NCBI GenBank assembly: GCA_040905145.1
Contig: JBBDSC010000174.1
Location: forward strand, 1 to 23,654
Reading direction: 5' to 3'
Source: DATGMS01 sp040905145
Lineage (GTDB): Bacteria; Bacteroidota; Bacteroidia; Cytophagales; Cyclobacteriaceae
DNA: 23,654 nucleotides
Within the stretch, counting starts at the first letter, position 1. Each line of letters opens with the position of its first letter. Below the pieces are notes generated by a model. That model was not told the DNA's origin and did no database searches. It saw only the letters and a program-made list of their open reading frames with translations. Made by a program: the position numbers and the translations under genes. Below are positions 7,910 through 17,054 of the stretch, one piece after another.

Positions 7910-8983
7910 TTATTCGTCCTTTAACCGATTTCTCCAGGCATAGGCCAACCTAGTTAACTGGGCATAACTTTTAACACCGGCCTCTACTCCTTGGGTTTTA
8001 AGAAACAGATCATTGGACATCCGGCTTAACTCTAGAGAAATGGGCTTTATTTCCTGCCTGTTTTTAATGATTGAAGCCATATCATTTTTTATCCCTGTGT
8101 CAATAGTAGCCAAAAGATGATGGTAAAATTCCCTGTTAATCCAATAAAGATCATTGAGCTGGTACCTGAACAGCCGCAATTGACCAGAATACTGAAGAAG
8201 CACATTTTCACTATTGGCACAGATCACCCAGCCTATAAAGTTCGCTTCCCCTTCATTCGCTATACCATAGCTATGGGCCATTTCATGGGCTATCGTGAAT
8301 GGTTTTTCAAGGGGATGTAAAGTAGGATCAATATAGCTTTCCCCTGTAAAGGGAAAATAGATTCCCAAAATACCTAGCTTTCTGAGAAAACCTGGCGGAT
8401 AGAATTCTTTGGTCCTGGGGTGTCCCGTGAAATTCAACCCTAACAGGGATAAATTTGCCTTGATCTCCCCTCTTACCATATCTTCCAGTTCCGGATAGGG
8501 GATGACCTCCTCAATAGCTGAGGTGTCTTGGGTAATGGTTAATCTAAGTTGGGATAATATGCTTTTGGTCAGCCAGATTTCCTGAAGGAGTTCTTCCTGG
8601 TTTAAATTTCTTGGCTGAAGTGCAAGTTGTTGGGAAATTGGGATTCTCTGATAATTGAAACCCCAAAACACAAGAAAGAAAAAAACAATCATCCCTATAA
8701 AGTTGATCAGCGAACGGATCGAATACTGGAATTTCTTTTTCCTGCCAATCCTTTTTCTAAAGCGATAAACGAAAACACCAAGAAATAGAAAAACTGCGGT
8801 CAAGAAAAGATAAAATGTTGGAAAGGGAAGCCTGGAAATAGAAATATCAAACAGGTTCCTTATGACCGGGAAAATTGAACGCGAATAGATTATCTCAGTT
8901 CTTTCCGGAAATTTGGAAGCAACAATCCTGACAAACAAGGCGATTATGCCTAAAATTGTCCAGGTCCAACTGTTCTTGAACAT
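7910..8983 (-). CDS. DUF3810 family membrane-anchored zinc metallopeptidase
   Basis: A 357-residue protein with three N-terminal hydrophobic segments (about 7-22, 55-73, 90-110), then a soluble domain. The metal site is HEMAH at 233-237 (TIAHEMAHSYGI), followed by NEGEANFIGW in which E246 is the probable third zinc ligand. This HExxH plus EGEAN arrangement with an N-terminal membrane anchor defines DUF3810, a Bacteroidota/Firmicutes family of predicted gluzincin-like peptidases without known substrate. The large domain probably faces the periplasm. The gene starts 64 nt after the Nfu-like gene on the same strand, and no clear terminator separates them, so co-transcription is possible. An ATG lies 1 nt after the stop codon but opens only a 23-residue frame without recognisable homology. 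Family call is firm; function is inferred from the zinc motif only. Confidence 0.88.
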   Translation of the reverse strand: MFKNSWTWTILGIIALFVRIVASKFPERTEIIYSRSIFPVIRNLFDISISRLPFPTFYLFLTAVFLFLGVFVYRFRKRIGRKKKFQYSIRSLINFIGMIVFFFLVFWGFNYQRIPISQQLALQPRNLNQEELLQEIWLTKSILSQLRLTITQDTSAIEEVIPYPELEDMVRGEIKANLSLLGLNFTGHPRTKEFYPPGFLRKLGILGIYFPFTGESYIDPTLHPLEKPFTIAHEMAHSYGIANEGEANFIGWVICANSENVLLQYSGQLRLFRYQLNDLYWINREFYHHLLATIDTGIKNDMASIIKNRQEIKPISLELSRMSNDLFLKTQGVEAGVKSYAQLTRLAYAWRNRLKDE

Positions 8984-9047
8984 AAGCAGTATTATAAAAA
9001 AGGTAGCGCTGAAAAAAAACTGAATTTAAACCACAGACGCTTCTTTA

Positions 9048-9629
9048 TTAGACACCTTCCGCTTCCACTCCCTTAACTTCAGGAAGCATCCTAGTCAATA
9101 AATTCTCAATCCCCTCTTTAAGGGTGACTGTACTGGAAGGGCATCCGGAGCAAGAACCCTGAAGTAAAACCTTTACGATCCCCTCTTGAAAACTGTGGAA
9201 AATAATGGCCCCACCATCCTGTTCTACTGCCGGTCTGATATAATCATCCAGGATCCCTTTAATCTTTTTGACAATTTCACTGTCATTTTCATCAAACAAG
9301 GGATCTTTTTCAAAAGTAATATTTACCGCACTTTTTCCCATTTCAAAATAGGATTTGATATGGTCCTTGATATGATCGCGGATTTCCAGCCAATCAACCT
9401 CATCTTTTTTAGTAACAGTAACAAAGTTTGAAGTAATAAATACCCTGTCTACTGCCGCAAAATTGAACAGTTCTTGTGCAAGGGGTGAATTTTCGGTGCT
9501 TTCCGCATCCGGGTAATCAAAACTGACTCCATCATCCGCCAGCATAAAGTTCACGACAAACTTTAGGGAATTTGGATTTGGATTGGCCTCCATATATATA
9601 TGTACAGGTCTTTTCTGAGCTTGTAGCAT
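9048..9629 (-). CDS. Nfu/NifU-like Fe-S cluster carrier protein
   Basis: A two-domain Fe-S scaffold or carrier. The N-terminal Nfu-N domain (about 1-95) starts with HIYMEANPNPNSLKFVVNFML, the usual opening of this family. The C-terminal NifU domain (about 110-190) contains LQGSCSGCPSSTVTLKEGIE, whose CxxC pair binds a 4Fe-4S cluster for delivery to apo-proteins in the cytosol. I place the start at 9629 (MLQAQKRPVHIY), giving 193 residues; the open frame extends 11 codons upstream to 9662, but those residues (MKPWNTITLII) are unlike the family. A later start at MEANPNPNSL is possible and would drop twelve residues. It is divergent from the CstB-like gene with about 210 nt between; the shared region holds a 10-bp inverted repeat. 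Both genes relate to sulfur chemistry, so joint control is plausible. Confidence 0.9.
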   Translation of the reverse strand: MLQAQKRPVHIYMEANPNPNSLKFVVNFMLADDGVSFDYPDAESTENSPLAQELFNFAAVDRVFITSNFVTVTKKDEVDWLEIRDHIKDHIKSYFEMGKSAVNITFEKDPLFDENDSEIVKKIKGILDDYIRPAVEQDGGAIIFHSFQEGIVKVLLQGSCSGCPSSTVTLKEGIENLLTRMLPEVKGVEAEGV

Positions 9630-9670
9630 GATGATTAGTGTTATTGTGTTCCAAGGTTTCAAACATCAAT

Positions 9671-9720
9671 TTGAATGAATAGTTCCTTTTCTTATAGTTA
9701 TTTGCACCGCATTCATTCAA
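9671..9720. promoter_or_regulatory. Perfect 10-bp inverted repeat in a divergent promoter region
   Basis: TTGAATGAAT (9671-9680) is exactly mirrored by ATTCATTCAA (9711-9720), centre-to-centre 40 bp, close to four helical turns. It lies between the divergent Nfu-like and CstB-like genes. Immediately after the right arm is TGAGTGGC (9721-9728), repeated directly at 9781-9788. A weak -7-like TAACTTTA at 9745-9752 could serve the plus-strand gene. The arrangement fits a pair of operator half-sites, but the regulator is unknown and no regulator gene is in the window. Confidence 0.45.
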
Positions 9721-9840
9721 TGAGTGGCCATACAATCATATATTTAACTTTAGTAATGTAAAAGGAAAATGGAAGTAAGGTGAGTGGCTTCATTCCCTCT
9801 TGTTTTTCTTAAAATTATTTAAATTATTAATGACCTATCC

Positions 9841-11187
9841 ATGAAAAACCTAAAAATTAAACAATTTGAAGATAAAGGACTGGCACAGTTCTCTTATGCT
9901 GTCTTATCAGGAGGAAAAGTGATATTGGTGGACCCGGAAAGAAACCCACAGCAGTATTATGAATTTGCAGAAGCCAATAAAGCTAAAATCCTAGGGGTAA
10001 TTGAAACACACCCCCACGCAGATTTTGTGAGTTCACATTATGAAATGCATAAAACTACCGGTGCCACCATTTATGTCAGCAAAATGGTAGCTGCGGATTA
10101 CCCTCATCAGGCTTTTGATGAAGGCGATGAAATCGATCTAAGCGAATCGGTAAAATTGAGGGCTGTACATACACCAGGCCATTCACCGGACAGTATAAGC
10201 ATAGTGGTTTCCGAATATGGCAAAGATAAAGCAGTCTTTACTGGAGATACCTTATTTATTGGTGATGTAGGACGTCCTGATTTAAGGGAAAAAGCTGGTG
10301 AGATGAAAGCCAAAAGAGAAGCACTGGCTAAAATGATGTACCAAAGTACCAGGGAAAAATTTATGCCTTTGGATGATGATGTGGTGGTTTATCCGGCACA
10401 TGGGGCCGGTTCCTTATGTGGTAAGGCTCTCAGTGATGCTCAAAGCAGTACTATTGGCGAAGAGAAAAAAAGCAATTATGCCCTACAGGAGATGACCGAG
10501 GAGGAATTTGTAAAAATTTTACTGCAAGATCAGCCTTTTATACCTAAGTATTTCCCTTATAATGTGGACCTGAACAAACAAGGGGCGCCGGATTTTAATG
10601 GCAGTATAAAAAACGTTATAAAGATGGATAAAAATTTCAAGCCTGAAGAAGGTGCCTTGGTTATTGATGGCCGACCTGCTTCCCTGTATAAGGCTTCACA
10701 TTTGGCCGGAGCCATTAATATAATGGAAGGTGAAAAGTTTGAGACTTGGCTTGGAAGTATTGTCGCTCCCCATGAAGCGTATTACCTGGTGGCTCAAGAT
10801 AATGAAACCTTGAATACCTTGATCCAAAAAGCTGCTAAAATCGGTTATGAACTCAATATCAAGGGATGCTTGATCTATGACGCCAATGATGGGGAAGATT
10901 TTGATGCCTTTGATAAAGAAAATTTTAAAAAGAATAAAGAGGCATACACCATTGTGGATATCAGAAATAGCAGTGAGATCAAAAATGGACCGATTTTTGA
11001 GCCATCATTAAATATTCCCCTGCATGAATTAAGGGAAAGAGCCAAGGAAATCCCTACTGATAAACCCATTGTGGTCCATTGCTCCGGTGGCTATAGATCA
11101 GCTACAGGTAGCAGTATCATAAAAAACCAGTTGAAGGACAACAGGGTCCTTGACATGAGTGAGGCAATCAATGACTTCAACGGATAG
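9841..11187 (+). CDS. CstB-like persulfide dioxygenase: MBL fold, degenerate rhodanese and active rhodanese
   Basis: A 448-residue three-domain enzyme. Residues 1-245 form a metallo-beta-lactamase fold of the ETHE1/persulfide dioxygenase type: THPHAD (H57), HTPGHSPD (H114) and FTGDTLFIGDVGRPD (D136) give the two-His/one-Asp non-haem iron site, and VVYPAHGAGSLCG follows. Residues about 260-345 are rhodanese-like (VIDGRPASLYKASHLAGAIN) but lack the active-site cysteine loop. Residues about 360-445 are a second rhodanese with the catalytic loop HCSGGYRSATG (C414). The MBL, inactive rhodanese, active rhodanese order and the length match Staphylococcus CstB, which oxidises low-molecular-weight persulfides and makes thiosulfate. 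A cytosolic sulfide and persulfide detoxification role is inferred. Neither sulfide:quinone reductase nor a CstR-type repressor gene is adjacent. No ribosome binding site is seen before 9841. Confidence 0.88.
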   Translation: MKNLKIKQFEDKGLAQFSYAVLSGGKVILVDPERNPQQYYEFAEANKAKILGVIETHPHADFVSSHYEMHKTTGATIYVSKMVAADYPHQAFDEGDEIDLSESVKLRAVHTPGHSPDSISIVVSEYGKDKAVFTGDTLFIGDVGRPDLREKAGEMKAKREALAKMMYQSTREKFMPLDDDVVVYPAHGAGSLCGKALSDAQSSTIGEEKKSNYALQEMTEEEFVKILLQDQPFIPKYFPYNVDLNKQGAPDFNGSIKNVIKMDKNFKPEEGALVIDGRPASLYKASHLAGAINIMEGEKFETWLGSIVAPHEAYYLVAQDNETLNTLIQKAAKIGYELNIKGCLIYDANDGEDFDAFDKENFKKNKEAYTIVDIRNSSEIKNGPIFEPSLNIPLHELRERAKEIPTDKPIVVHCSGGYRSATGSSIIKNQLKDNRVLDMSEAINDFNG

Positions 11188-11378
11188 ATATTTGTTTTGT
11201 TCTTTCCCATAAAGGAAGCAAAGCCTAAATGCATTTTATTATTTGAAATTTATGTGACAGAAAGTAAAATAAATGGATGAAAAATCATAATAAATTATGG
11301 AGATTCTTATGTTCCAAATGTGATTCACTCAGGATGAATAATAAATTTTAAATGGAACAGATTTTCTTGTTTTTAATT

Positions 11379-11421
11379 AAAAACACATAATAATGTATTT
11401 CAAATTATTTAATGTGTTTTT
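11379..11421. terminator. Long AT-rich hairpin, possible terminator
   Basis: AAAAACACAT (11379-11388) pairs exactly with ATGTGTTTTT (11412-11421), and inside it AATAAT (11389-11394) pairs with ATTATT (11404-11409), leaving a loop of nine bases. A T-rich stretch (TTATTTG) follows on the plus strand and an A/T-rich stretch precedes it, so it could stop transcription from either side. It is 190 nt beyond the CstB-like stop codon. The rest of the 392-nt gap 11188-11579 is AT-rich, with no gene seen. Confidence 0.5.
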
Positions 11422-11423
11422 TA

Positions 11424-11454
11424 TTTGATTCCAAAGAAGAATACGTTAAATTTA
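11424..11454 (+). promoter_or_regulatory. Candidate Bacteroidota-type promoter for the sugar transferase gene
   Basis: TTTG at 11424-11427 is followed after 19 nt by TAAATTTA at 11447-11454, close to the Bacteroidota vegetative consensus (TTG near -33, TAnnTTTG near -7), with one mismatch in the last base. Transcription would start near 11460, giving a leader of about 120 nt before the start codon at 11580. It sits directly after the hairpin at 11379-11421. Confidence 0.45.
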
Positions 11455-11579
11455 CGCCTGTTATTCAGACAATTGAGAACCTTTTACAAAACAAGTACAG
11501 GTCTTTTTCATAGGATATATTTTCAACAAAAATAACATATCATTTTACCAGTTTAAAAACTACTTTTCACTAATTAACC

Positions 11580-12962
11580 ATGAATAATTCAAGTAAGTTA
11601 GTAGCGGGTTTTTTTCTTGTTGGGGACACTTTTATATTAAGTATCACTCTCCTAGTCTCCATTTATTTTAACAGGGAAAATAGCTTTCAGCAATTCGATT
11701 GGATATTGTTTTTTGGATTGACATTTCTTTGGTTCTTAATCGTTTATTGGAGAAAACTTTACATTTCAAGTTTTTATGAAGATTATGGAATGAGAATATT
11801 AAACTTCTTAAAGTCATGTTCTATTCTGATTTTCTTATTTGGGCTCATTTATTTTACTTTTACTTTCCCTCCTATTTTCAGAAAGGTAATCCTCGCATTT
11901 TCTGTTGGCTTCCCCATTGCAGGTATTATTACTAATTTTATTATTATAAGTATAATAAATAGGGTAGGCAATAGAGGTAATAATCTAAAGCATGCTTTAG
12001 TAGCAGGTGTCGGGGGAATGGCCCATAAAATAAATACCTATTACAGTGAACACCCGAAATTAGGTTATAGGATAAAAGGTTTCGTGGAGTGCAACGAGGA
12101 AGAGTGTGAGGTAGAACAGGATAGGGTAATCGGTAATATGGAATACATGAAGGAATACTTAAAAGAGAATCAGGTGGACGAGATTTTCATTGCTCTACCT
12201 ATTAAGAATTCCAAAAAAATCCAAAACCTCATCGATATAGCTGACTATCATGGCACCAGAGTTAAGTTTGTACCTGATTATCAAAGCGTATTAGGGAATG
12301 CCTATAAAAACTCTTACCAGGGCGACATCAATGTCATTAATGTTCGGCAAATGCCATTGGATGACAGAAAATCCTATCTCTTGAAAGAATGCTTTGATTG
12401 GTGCTTTTCAGGTTTGATATTAATCCTCTTGTCACCTCTATTTTTGGCCATAATAATACTGATCAAGCTTGAATCCCGGCGACCGATATTCTATTGCCCC
12501 GTGAGGATTGGGAAAGCTGGCAGACCATTTAAAGTTTATAAATTCTGCACCATGAATGCCAGTGACTCTGCTATAGAGGGCACGAAATCCACACAACAAA
12601 ATGATCCAAGAATAACTAAACTTGGAAGAATCCTGAGAAAATACAGTTTGGATGAGTTGCCTCAATTTCTCAATGTATTTTTAGGAGAAATGAGTGTGGT
12701 GGGGCCTAGACCGCACAGGAGTCACCTAAATCAACAGTTTCAGAAAAGTGAAGGTAATTACATGATCAGGCATTATTATAAACCTGGTATTACCGGATGG
12801 GCCCAAGTAAATGGATGGAGGGGCCCCACAGATACTACTGAACAAAAGCATCAACGCACACTGCACGATTTGTGGTATCTGGAAAATTGGTCGATGAAAT
12901 TAGATATGAAAATAATTTATATGACTATTTTTGGTAAAAAGACCCATAAGTCTGCCTATTAG
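11580..12962 (+). CDS. Undecaprenyl-phosphate sugar phosphotransferase (WcaJ-type), exopolysaccharide priming
   Basis: A 460-residue polyprenyl glycosylphosphotransferase, expected to transfer a sugar-1-phosphate (often glucose) from a UDP-sugar to undecaprenyl phosphate, the first membrane step of exopolysaccharide assembly. Four N-terminal hydrophobic helices (about 8-30, 40-57, 78-98, 103-127) precede a CoA-binding-like/Rossmann domain (HALVAGVGGMAHKI, about 138-255). A fifth membrane segment (about 272-296) leads into the bacterial sugar transferase domain: PVRIGKAGRPFKVYKF, SLDELPQFLNVFLGEMS with the D358/E359 pair, VGPRPH (376-379) and YKPGITGWAQVNGWRGPTDT. One oddity is KFCTM (C323) where KFRTM or KFRSM is usual. 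The gene converges on the NRPS gene with 48 nt between. The sugar donor is not predictable from sequence. Confidence 0.9.
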   Translation: MNNSSKLVAGFFLVGDTFILSITLLVSIYFNRENSFQQFDWILFFGLTFLWFLIVYWRKLYISSFYEDYGMRILNFLKSCSILIFLFGLIYFTFTFPPIFRKVILAFSVGFPIAGIITNFIIISIINRVGNRGNNLKHALVAGVGGMAHKINTYYSEHPKLGYRIKGFVECNEEECEVEQDRVIGNMEYMKEYLKENQVDEIFIALPIKNSKKIQNLIDIADYHGTRVKFVPDYQSVLGNAYKNSYQGDINVINVRQMPLDDRKSYLLKECFDWCFSGLILILLSPLFLAIIILIKLESRRPIFYCPVRIGKAGRPFKVYKFCTMNASDSAIEGTKSTQQNDPRITKLGRILRKYSLDELPQFLNVFLGEMSVVGPRPHRSHLNQQFQKSEGNYMIRHYYKPGITGWAQVNGWRGPTDTTEQKHQRTLHDLWYLENWSMKLDMKIIYMTIFGKKTHKSAY

Positions 12963-13010
12963 CAATGCGAGGAGTTCTGGATGGAAGTAATATTCAATTG
13001 AAGATTAGCA

Positions 13011-16000
13011 TTAATTATCCAGAATCTCCTGCAGCTTCCTGCCTAGCTCCTCAACAATAGGATCTTTAAACATAGAATTATGATCCCCTGGAAGTTCAAC
13101 AATATGAATTTTGTTTACATAAGATTTCCACCCATAATACATCTTATCAGTTACATAAAAATTTTGGATCTGAGCTTTAAAAAGATAAATATCACCATCA
13201 TATAAGGAAAGTAAATAATTGTCCATTGCGTGGTGATTGATCTTTCTTATCCTTTCTATCGTTTGGAATCTGTCTGTATCTATGCCATCCTTGTTTACTT
13301 TAAAAAAATTCTTTAATTTTTTCCTCTTGTTTTCAAAGGAAGATTTTTTTAGTCCTATGAATGTTTCCGGTGCATTGCACAGAAGATTTACTTCTACAAT
13401 CCTTTTTTTCACTTCTTCACTTATCCTTCTTTGAAACCTCTGCCAAGAATTCAATTTGGTCTCACTTTGATAAGCGGCTATATCAAACAAAAATAATTTT
13501 TTAACTTCTCTATTCATTTTTCTGATCTGCTTGGCCATTTCAAAAGCAACATATCCTCCAAAAGAATGTCCGCCGATGTAATACGGGCCATTCGGGTTAT
13601 GGGCCATTACTTCTGAAAGATAATAGGCAGCAATTTCTTCAATGGTGGTCAAAGGTTGATCAATACCGTTTAAACCTTTAGCCTGGATTCCAAAAACCGG
13701 TTGGTCAGGATCCATTTTCTTTGCTAATAAATAATAAGTGGATACATGGCACCCTGCTGCGTGGATCAAGTATATTGGAGGTTTGTTTCCATCAGGTTTT
13801 ATGGGCACTAAAGAACTCCATTCTTCTCCATTTTCCTTTTGATCATCTTCGATTAATTTAGAAAATTCTTCTAGCGTGGGGTATTTGAAAAGGGAGTCCA
13901 AGGGAAGTATCTTACCTGTTTTCTTTTCAATCAGTGTCATTACCTCAACCGCTACCAAGGAATGCCCCCCTAATTCAAAGAAATCATCCCCAAGGCTAAT
14001 ATTTGAAACCTGCAAAGATTTACTCCAGATTTCAGCAACCAGTTTTTGTCTATTGGACTTGGGTAATTGACTTGTGAATTCCTCCCTGTCCATGGAATGT
14101 GTGGGCGTGGGTAAGGATTTTCTATCTATCTTATTATTTGAAGTTAATGGAAATTTCTCCAAAATAATCCAATCATTGGGGACCATGTAAATCGGTAAGG
14201 ACTTTTCGAGTTCATTTTTCCATCGGCTTACTTGATCTTTTGTGGGTTTAATGTCCTGAGCATTTATACGGCTATCCAATATCAGATAAGCTACCAGACG
14301 TTTGTTCCAAGATTGATCTTCTTGTGCCATGACAACAGCTTCCTTGACATCACCGAACTCACCAATACTCTTTTCTATTTCCCCAAGCTCAATTCTATGA
14401 CCTCTGATTTTGACTTGATGATCGATTCTTCCCAAGCAGATAATTTCACCATTCTCAAGAAATTTGCCCAGATCACCTGTGCGGTACATTCTGGCATTCT
14501 TCGTTTCAGTAAAGGGATCACTAAAAAACCGCTCTTCAGTCAAATCTTCCCTGTTCAGATACCCTCTTGCCACACCATCGCCACCGATATATATTTCACC
14601 TACGCTTCCTTCGGGAACTAAGGTTCTACCCTCATCCAATAGATAGATCTGGGTATTATGGATTGGTCTCCCAATAGAAAGGACTTTATCCTCAGAAGTC
14701 AGTTCCTTTAAAGTAGACCAGATTGTGGTTTCAGTAGGGCCATAAACATTCCAGACAGATTTACACTTTGCCAGAAGTTTTTCTGCCAGATCAGGCGTCA
14801 AAGCCTCTCCCCCGCTTAAGGCCTTTAAGGGAAAGGGCCTGTCCCAGCCAGCATTCAGGAGCATCCTCCATGTGGCAGGGGTTGCCTGCATGAAACTGAC
14901 CTTCTTCTCCCCAATCCATCTTAACAACAATCTGCCGTCCCTGGCTGTTTCTGTATCAGCCAGAATCAATGTGGCTCCTGATATCAAGGGAAGGAACAGT
15001 TCAAGACCGGCAATGTCAAAGGAGATTGTTGTAATGGCCAGTACCCGATCATCGGAGTGGATTCCAGGAGCAATTTGCATGCTTAACAAAAAATTTACCA
15101 GGCTATAATGTTCTATTTGAACGCCTTTTGGGTTCCCTGTAGAACCTGAAGTATAAAGGGTATATGCAAGGGATTTTCCATCCAGCTTCACGTCTGAATA
15201 CTTTTTAGAAAACCCGCTCAGTTTTTTCCAAATAGCTTCAATAGGATCTTCTTCTGTGGGGGAATCAAAACTGCCTTTTAATCTTTGATTGGTGATGAGT
15301 AATTTAGCTTTCGAATCTTTAAGCATGTACTCAATTCTTTCTTTTGGATACTCCGGATCCAAGGGGAGGTATGCTGCCCCTGCTTTTACGATACCCAATA
15401 ACACAATCACCATTCCAGGGGATCGGTCCAGTGAAACTCCAATCATGTCTCCCAGTTGAATGCCTTTGCCAATAAGGTAAGCAGCCAATTGATTGGATTT
15501 TTCTTCTAATTCCTGATAAGTTATTTCTTGATCATAAAATTGAATGGCTGTTTTTTTGGGCTGTTTTTTGGCTACATCATGTATGAATTCCGTAAAAGGG
15601 GTGTCCTTGGGGAAATCCTTACCGGTATTGTTCCACTCTGTCAACTTTTCGGGTAAGTTGTGATCAGGTAATAAAACATCCTTTATCTTTATACTTGGAT
15701 CGAGCACAATTTGATGGAGAAGGCTTATAAAGCCATCCATCATCTGTTGCATGGTTTCCGGCCCAAACAACTGGCTGTTGTAGGTCCATTCCAATACTAC
15801 TGACTTTCCGAATCCGTTTACATTCAAGAACCACTCAAAATTAAGGTATTCCTTGGTGTTACTGATCATCTCAAGTTCAAGGTTATGGAAATCCACACCC
15901 TCGTCCATTCCAATATCCACATTGAAGATCACGGGGACCAGCGGTATCCTGGAAGGGTCCCTTGAGGTCTTAAGGTTTTTCAGTAAGGATCCAAAAGTTA

Positions 16001-17045
16001 ATTGCTGATTTTCATAGGCATCATATATAGCAGGCTTGCGCAGGGACAGATATTCCGAAAAACCCATTTTGCCACTGGGTTGGCTTCTGAGTGGGAGAAG
16101 GTTTACACAATGCCCTACCAGATGGTAATGTCCCGTGAACGCTTGTTCAGAGGCCGGCAACCCTATTATTATGTCCTCTTGGCCTGTGATCCGGTATAAA
16201 AACACCTCAAAAGCGTTCATCAGGATATTTACAAAAGTACAGCCCGCGTTGACCCCCACCTTTTTAAGAGAGGCTACCAGGGCCCCGTCCAGTTCATGGT
16301 CCAAGCGACTGCTCTTATAGGTCCTGGTGAGTGGCCGGGGACGGTCAGTGGGCAGGTCGAGCACGGGCACCTTGTCCTTAAATAAATTCAACCAAAAGTT
16401 TTCAACCTCAGTATACTGCTGGCTTTCTAAAAAAAGGTTTTGTTCCCTGGCAAACTCGCTGAAGGCCTTAGGAGAGGGAAGATCAGGGGACATCCCTTGA
16501 GCGTATGCGGTATATAGCTTGCCCAGTTCCTCTATGACCACCCCAATGGACCAGCCATCTATTATCAAATGATGGGCCGTAAAGGTAAAATGGTGTTCAT
16601 TTTCAGCGGTTTTCAGCAAAGTAGCCCTGAACAATGGTCCTTTCACCAGGTCAAACACATGCAGGGCATCGGCCAATAAATGCTTTTGCAGGACCTCTGC
16701 TTTCCCCAAGTCTGAAAGCCCAGAGATGTCCCGGTAAGAAAACTGGTTTGGCAGGTTTTGGTAGACCAACATGTTCTTTCCGTCCCCGCTAAAAGAAGAT
16801 CGCAGTGATTCATGGCGCTCCACCAAAGTCGCCATAGCCCTTTCAAAGGCCTTGACATCCAATGGCCCCTTTAGGCGCAGGGAATTGGATTCGTTGTAGG
16901 CACTGTTTGCCTGGTCCCCTCCAAGGACACATGACAGCCATATTTCGATCTGTGATTGCGTTAAAGGGATGGCCCGGTGAATTTCCGGACCGGAAAAGGG
17001 GTCAAAATCCGCTGGTTTATATTGGGGCTTAAAAGTACCGTTCAT
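13011..17045 (-). CDS. Nonribosomal peptide synthetase, terminal module C-A-PCP-TE
   Basis: 1344 residues. C domain (about 22-460) with HHLIIDG at 158-164, the active LCL-type motif. A domain (about 475-985): YTSGSTGNPKG at 631-641, YGPTETTIW at 768-776, YRTGDLG near 854, lysine K972 in NNKIDRKSLP. The ten specificity positions read D677 I678 L681 Q720 L743 G745 V767 I775 W776 K972 (DILQLGVIWK), like codes reported for glycine; low to moderate certainty. PCP: DDFFELGGHSL with phosphopantetheine serine S1029. Type I thioesterase (about 1085-1340): GHSFGG (S1161), FLFDIA (D1188), GDHNS (H1322), with a Lys/Arg-rich lid at about 1195-1265. It receives the chain from the upstream A-PCP-KS-AT-ACP protein, adds the second amino acid and releases the product. 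The frame is the same as the upstream gene, with one TAA and three codons between. GC is near 50% in the N-terminal C domain and about 40% from there on. Confidence 0.93.
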   Translation of the reverse strand: MNGTFKPQYKPADFDPFSGPEIHRAIPLTQSQIEIWLSCVLGGDQANSAYNESNSLRLKGPLDVKAFERAMATLVERHESLRSSFSGDGKNMLVYQNLPNQFSYRDISGLSDLGKAEVLQKHLLADALHVFDLVKGPLFRATLLKTAENEHHFTFTAHHLIIDGWSIGVVIEELGKLYTAYAQGMSPDLPSPKAFSEFAREQNLFLESQQYTEVENFWLNLFKDKVPVLDLPTDRPRPLTRTYKSSRLDHELDGALVASLKKVGVNAGCTFVNILMNAFEVFLYRITGQEDIIIGLPASEQAFTGHYHLVGHCVNLLPLRSQPSGKMGFSEYLSLRKPAIYDAYENQQLTFGSLLKNLKTSRDPSRIPLVPVIFNVDIGMDEGVDFHNLELEMISNTKEYLNFEWFLNVNGFGKSVVLEWTYNSQLFGPETMQQMMDGFISLLHQIVLDPSIKIKDVLLPDHNLPEKLTEWNNTGKDFPKDTPFTEFIHDVAKKQPKKTAIQFYDQEITYQELEEKSNQLAAYLIGKGIQLGDMIGVSLDRSPGMVIVLLGIVKAGAAYLPLDPEYPKERIEYMLKDSKAKLLITNQRLKGSFDSPTEEDPIEAIWKKLSGFSKKYSDVKLDGKSLAYTLYTSGSTGNPKGVQIEHYSLVNFLLSMQIAPGIHSDDRVLAITTISFDIAGLELFLPLISGATLILADTETARDGRLLLRWIGEKKVSFMQATPATWRMLLNAGWDRPFPLKALSGGEALTPDLAEKLLAKCKSVWNVYGPTETTIWSTLKELTSEDKVLSIGRPIHNTQIYLLDEGRTLVPEGSVGEIYIGGDGVARGYLNREDLTEERFFSDPFTETKNARMYRTGDLGKFLENGEIICLGRIDHQVKIRGHRIELGEIEKSIGEFGDVKEAVVMAQEDQSWNKRLVAYLILDSRINAQDIKPTKDQVSRWKNELEKSLPIYMVPNDWIILEKFPLTSNNKIDRKSLPTPTHSMDREEFTSQLPKSNRQKLVAEIWSKSLQVSNISLGDDFFELGGHSLVAVEVMTLIEKKTGKILPLDSLFKYPTLEEFSKLIEDDQKENGEEWSSLVPIKPDGNKPPIYLIHAAGCHVSTYYLLAKKMDPDQPVFGIQAKGLNGIDQPLTTIEEIAAYYLSEVMAHNPNGPYYIGGHSFGGYVAFEMAKQIRKMNREVKKLFLFDIAAYQSETKLNSWQRFQRRISEEVKKRIVEVNLLCNAPETFIGLKKSSFENKRKKLKNFFKVNKDGIDTDRFQTIERIRKINHHAMDNYLLSLYDGDIYLFKAQIQNFYVTDKMYYGWKSYVNKIHIVELPGDHNSMFKDPIVEELGRKLQEILDN

Positions 17046-17054
17046 GAAAATAAA

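Noticed and set aside
7836..7910. A 23-codon ORF beginning 1 nt after the DUF3810 stop codon (minus strand)
   Set aside because: It has coupled spacing, but no homology, no composition signal, and another frame is equally open; not enough to call a gene.
9630..9662. Upstream start giving an 11-residue N-terminal extension of the Nfu-like protein
   Set aside because: The extension is unlike the family, which begins close to QKRPVHIYMEANPNPNSLKF; the start at 9629 fits better.
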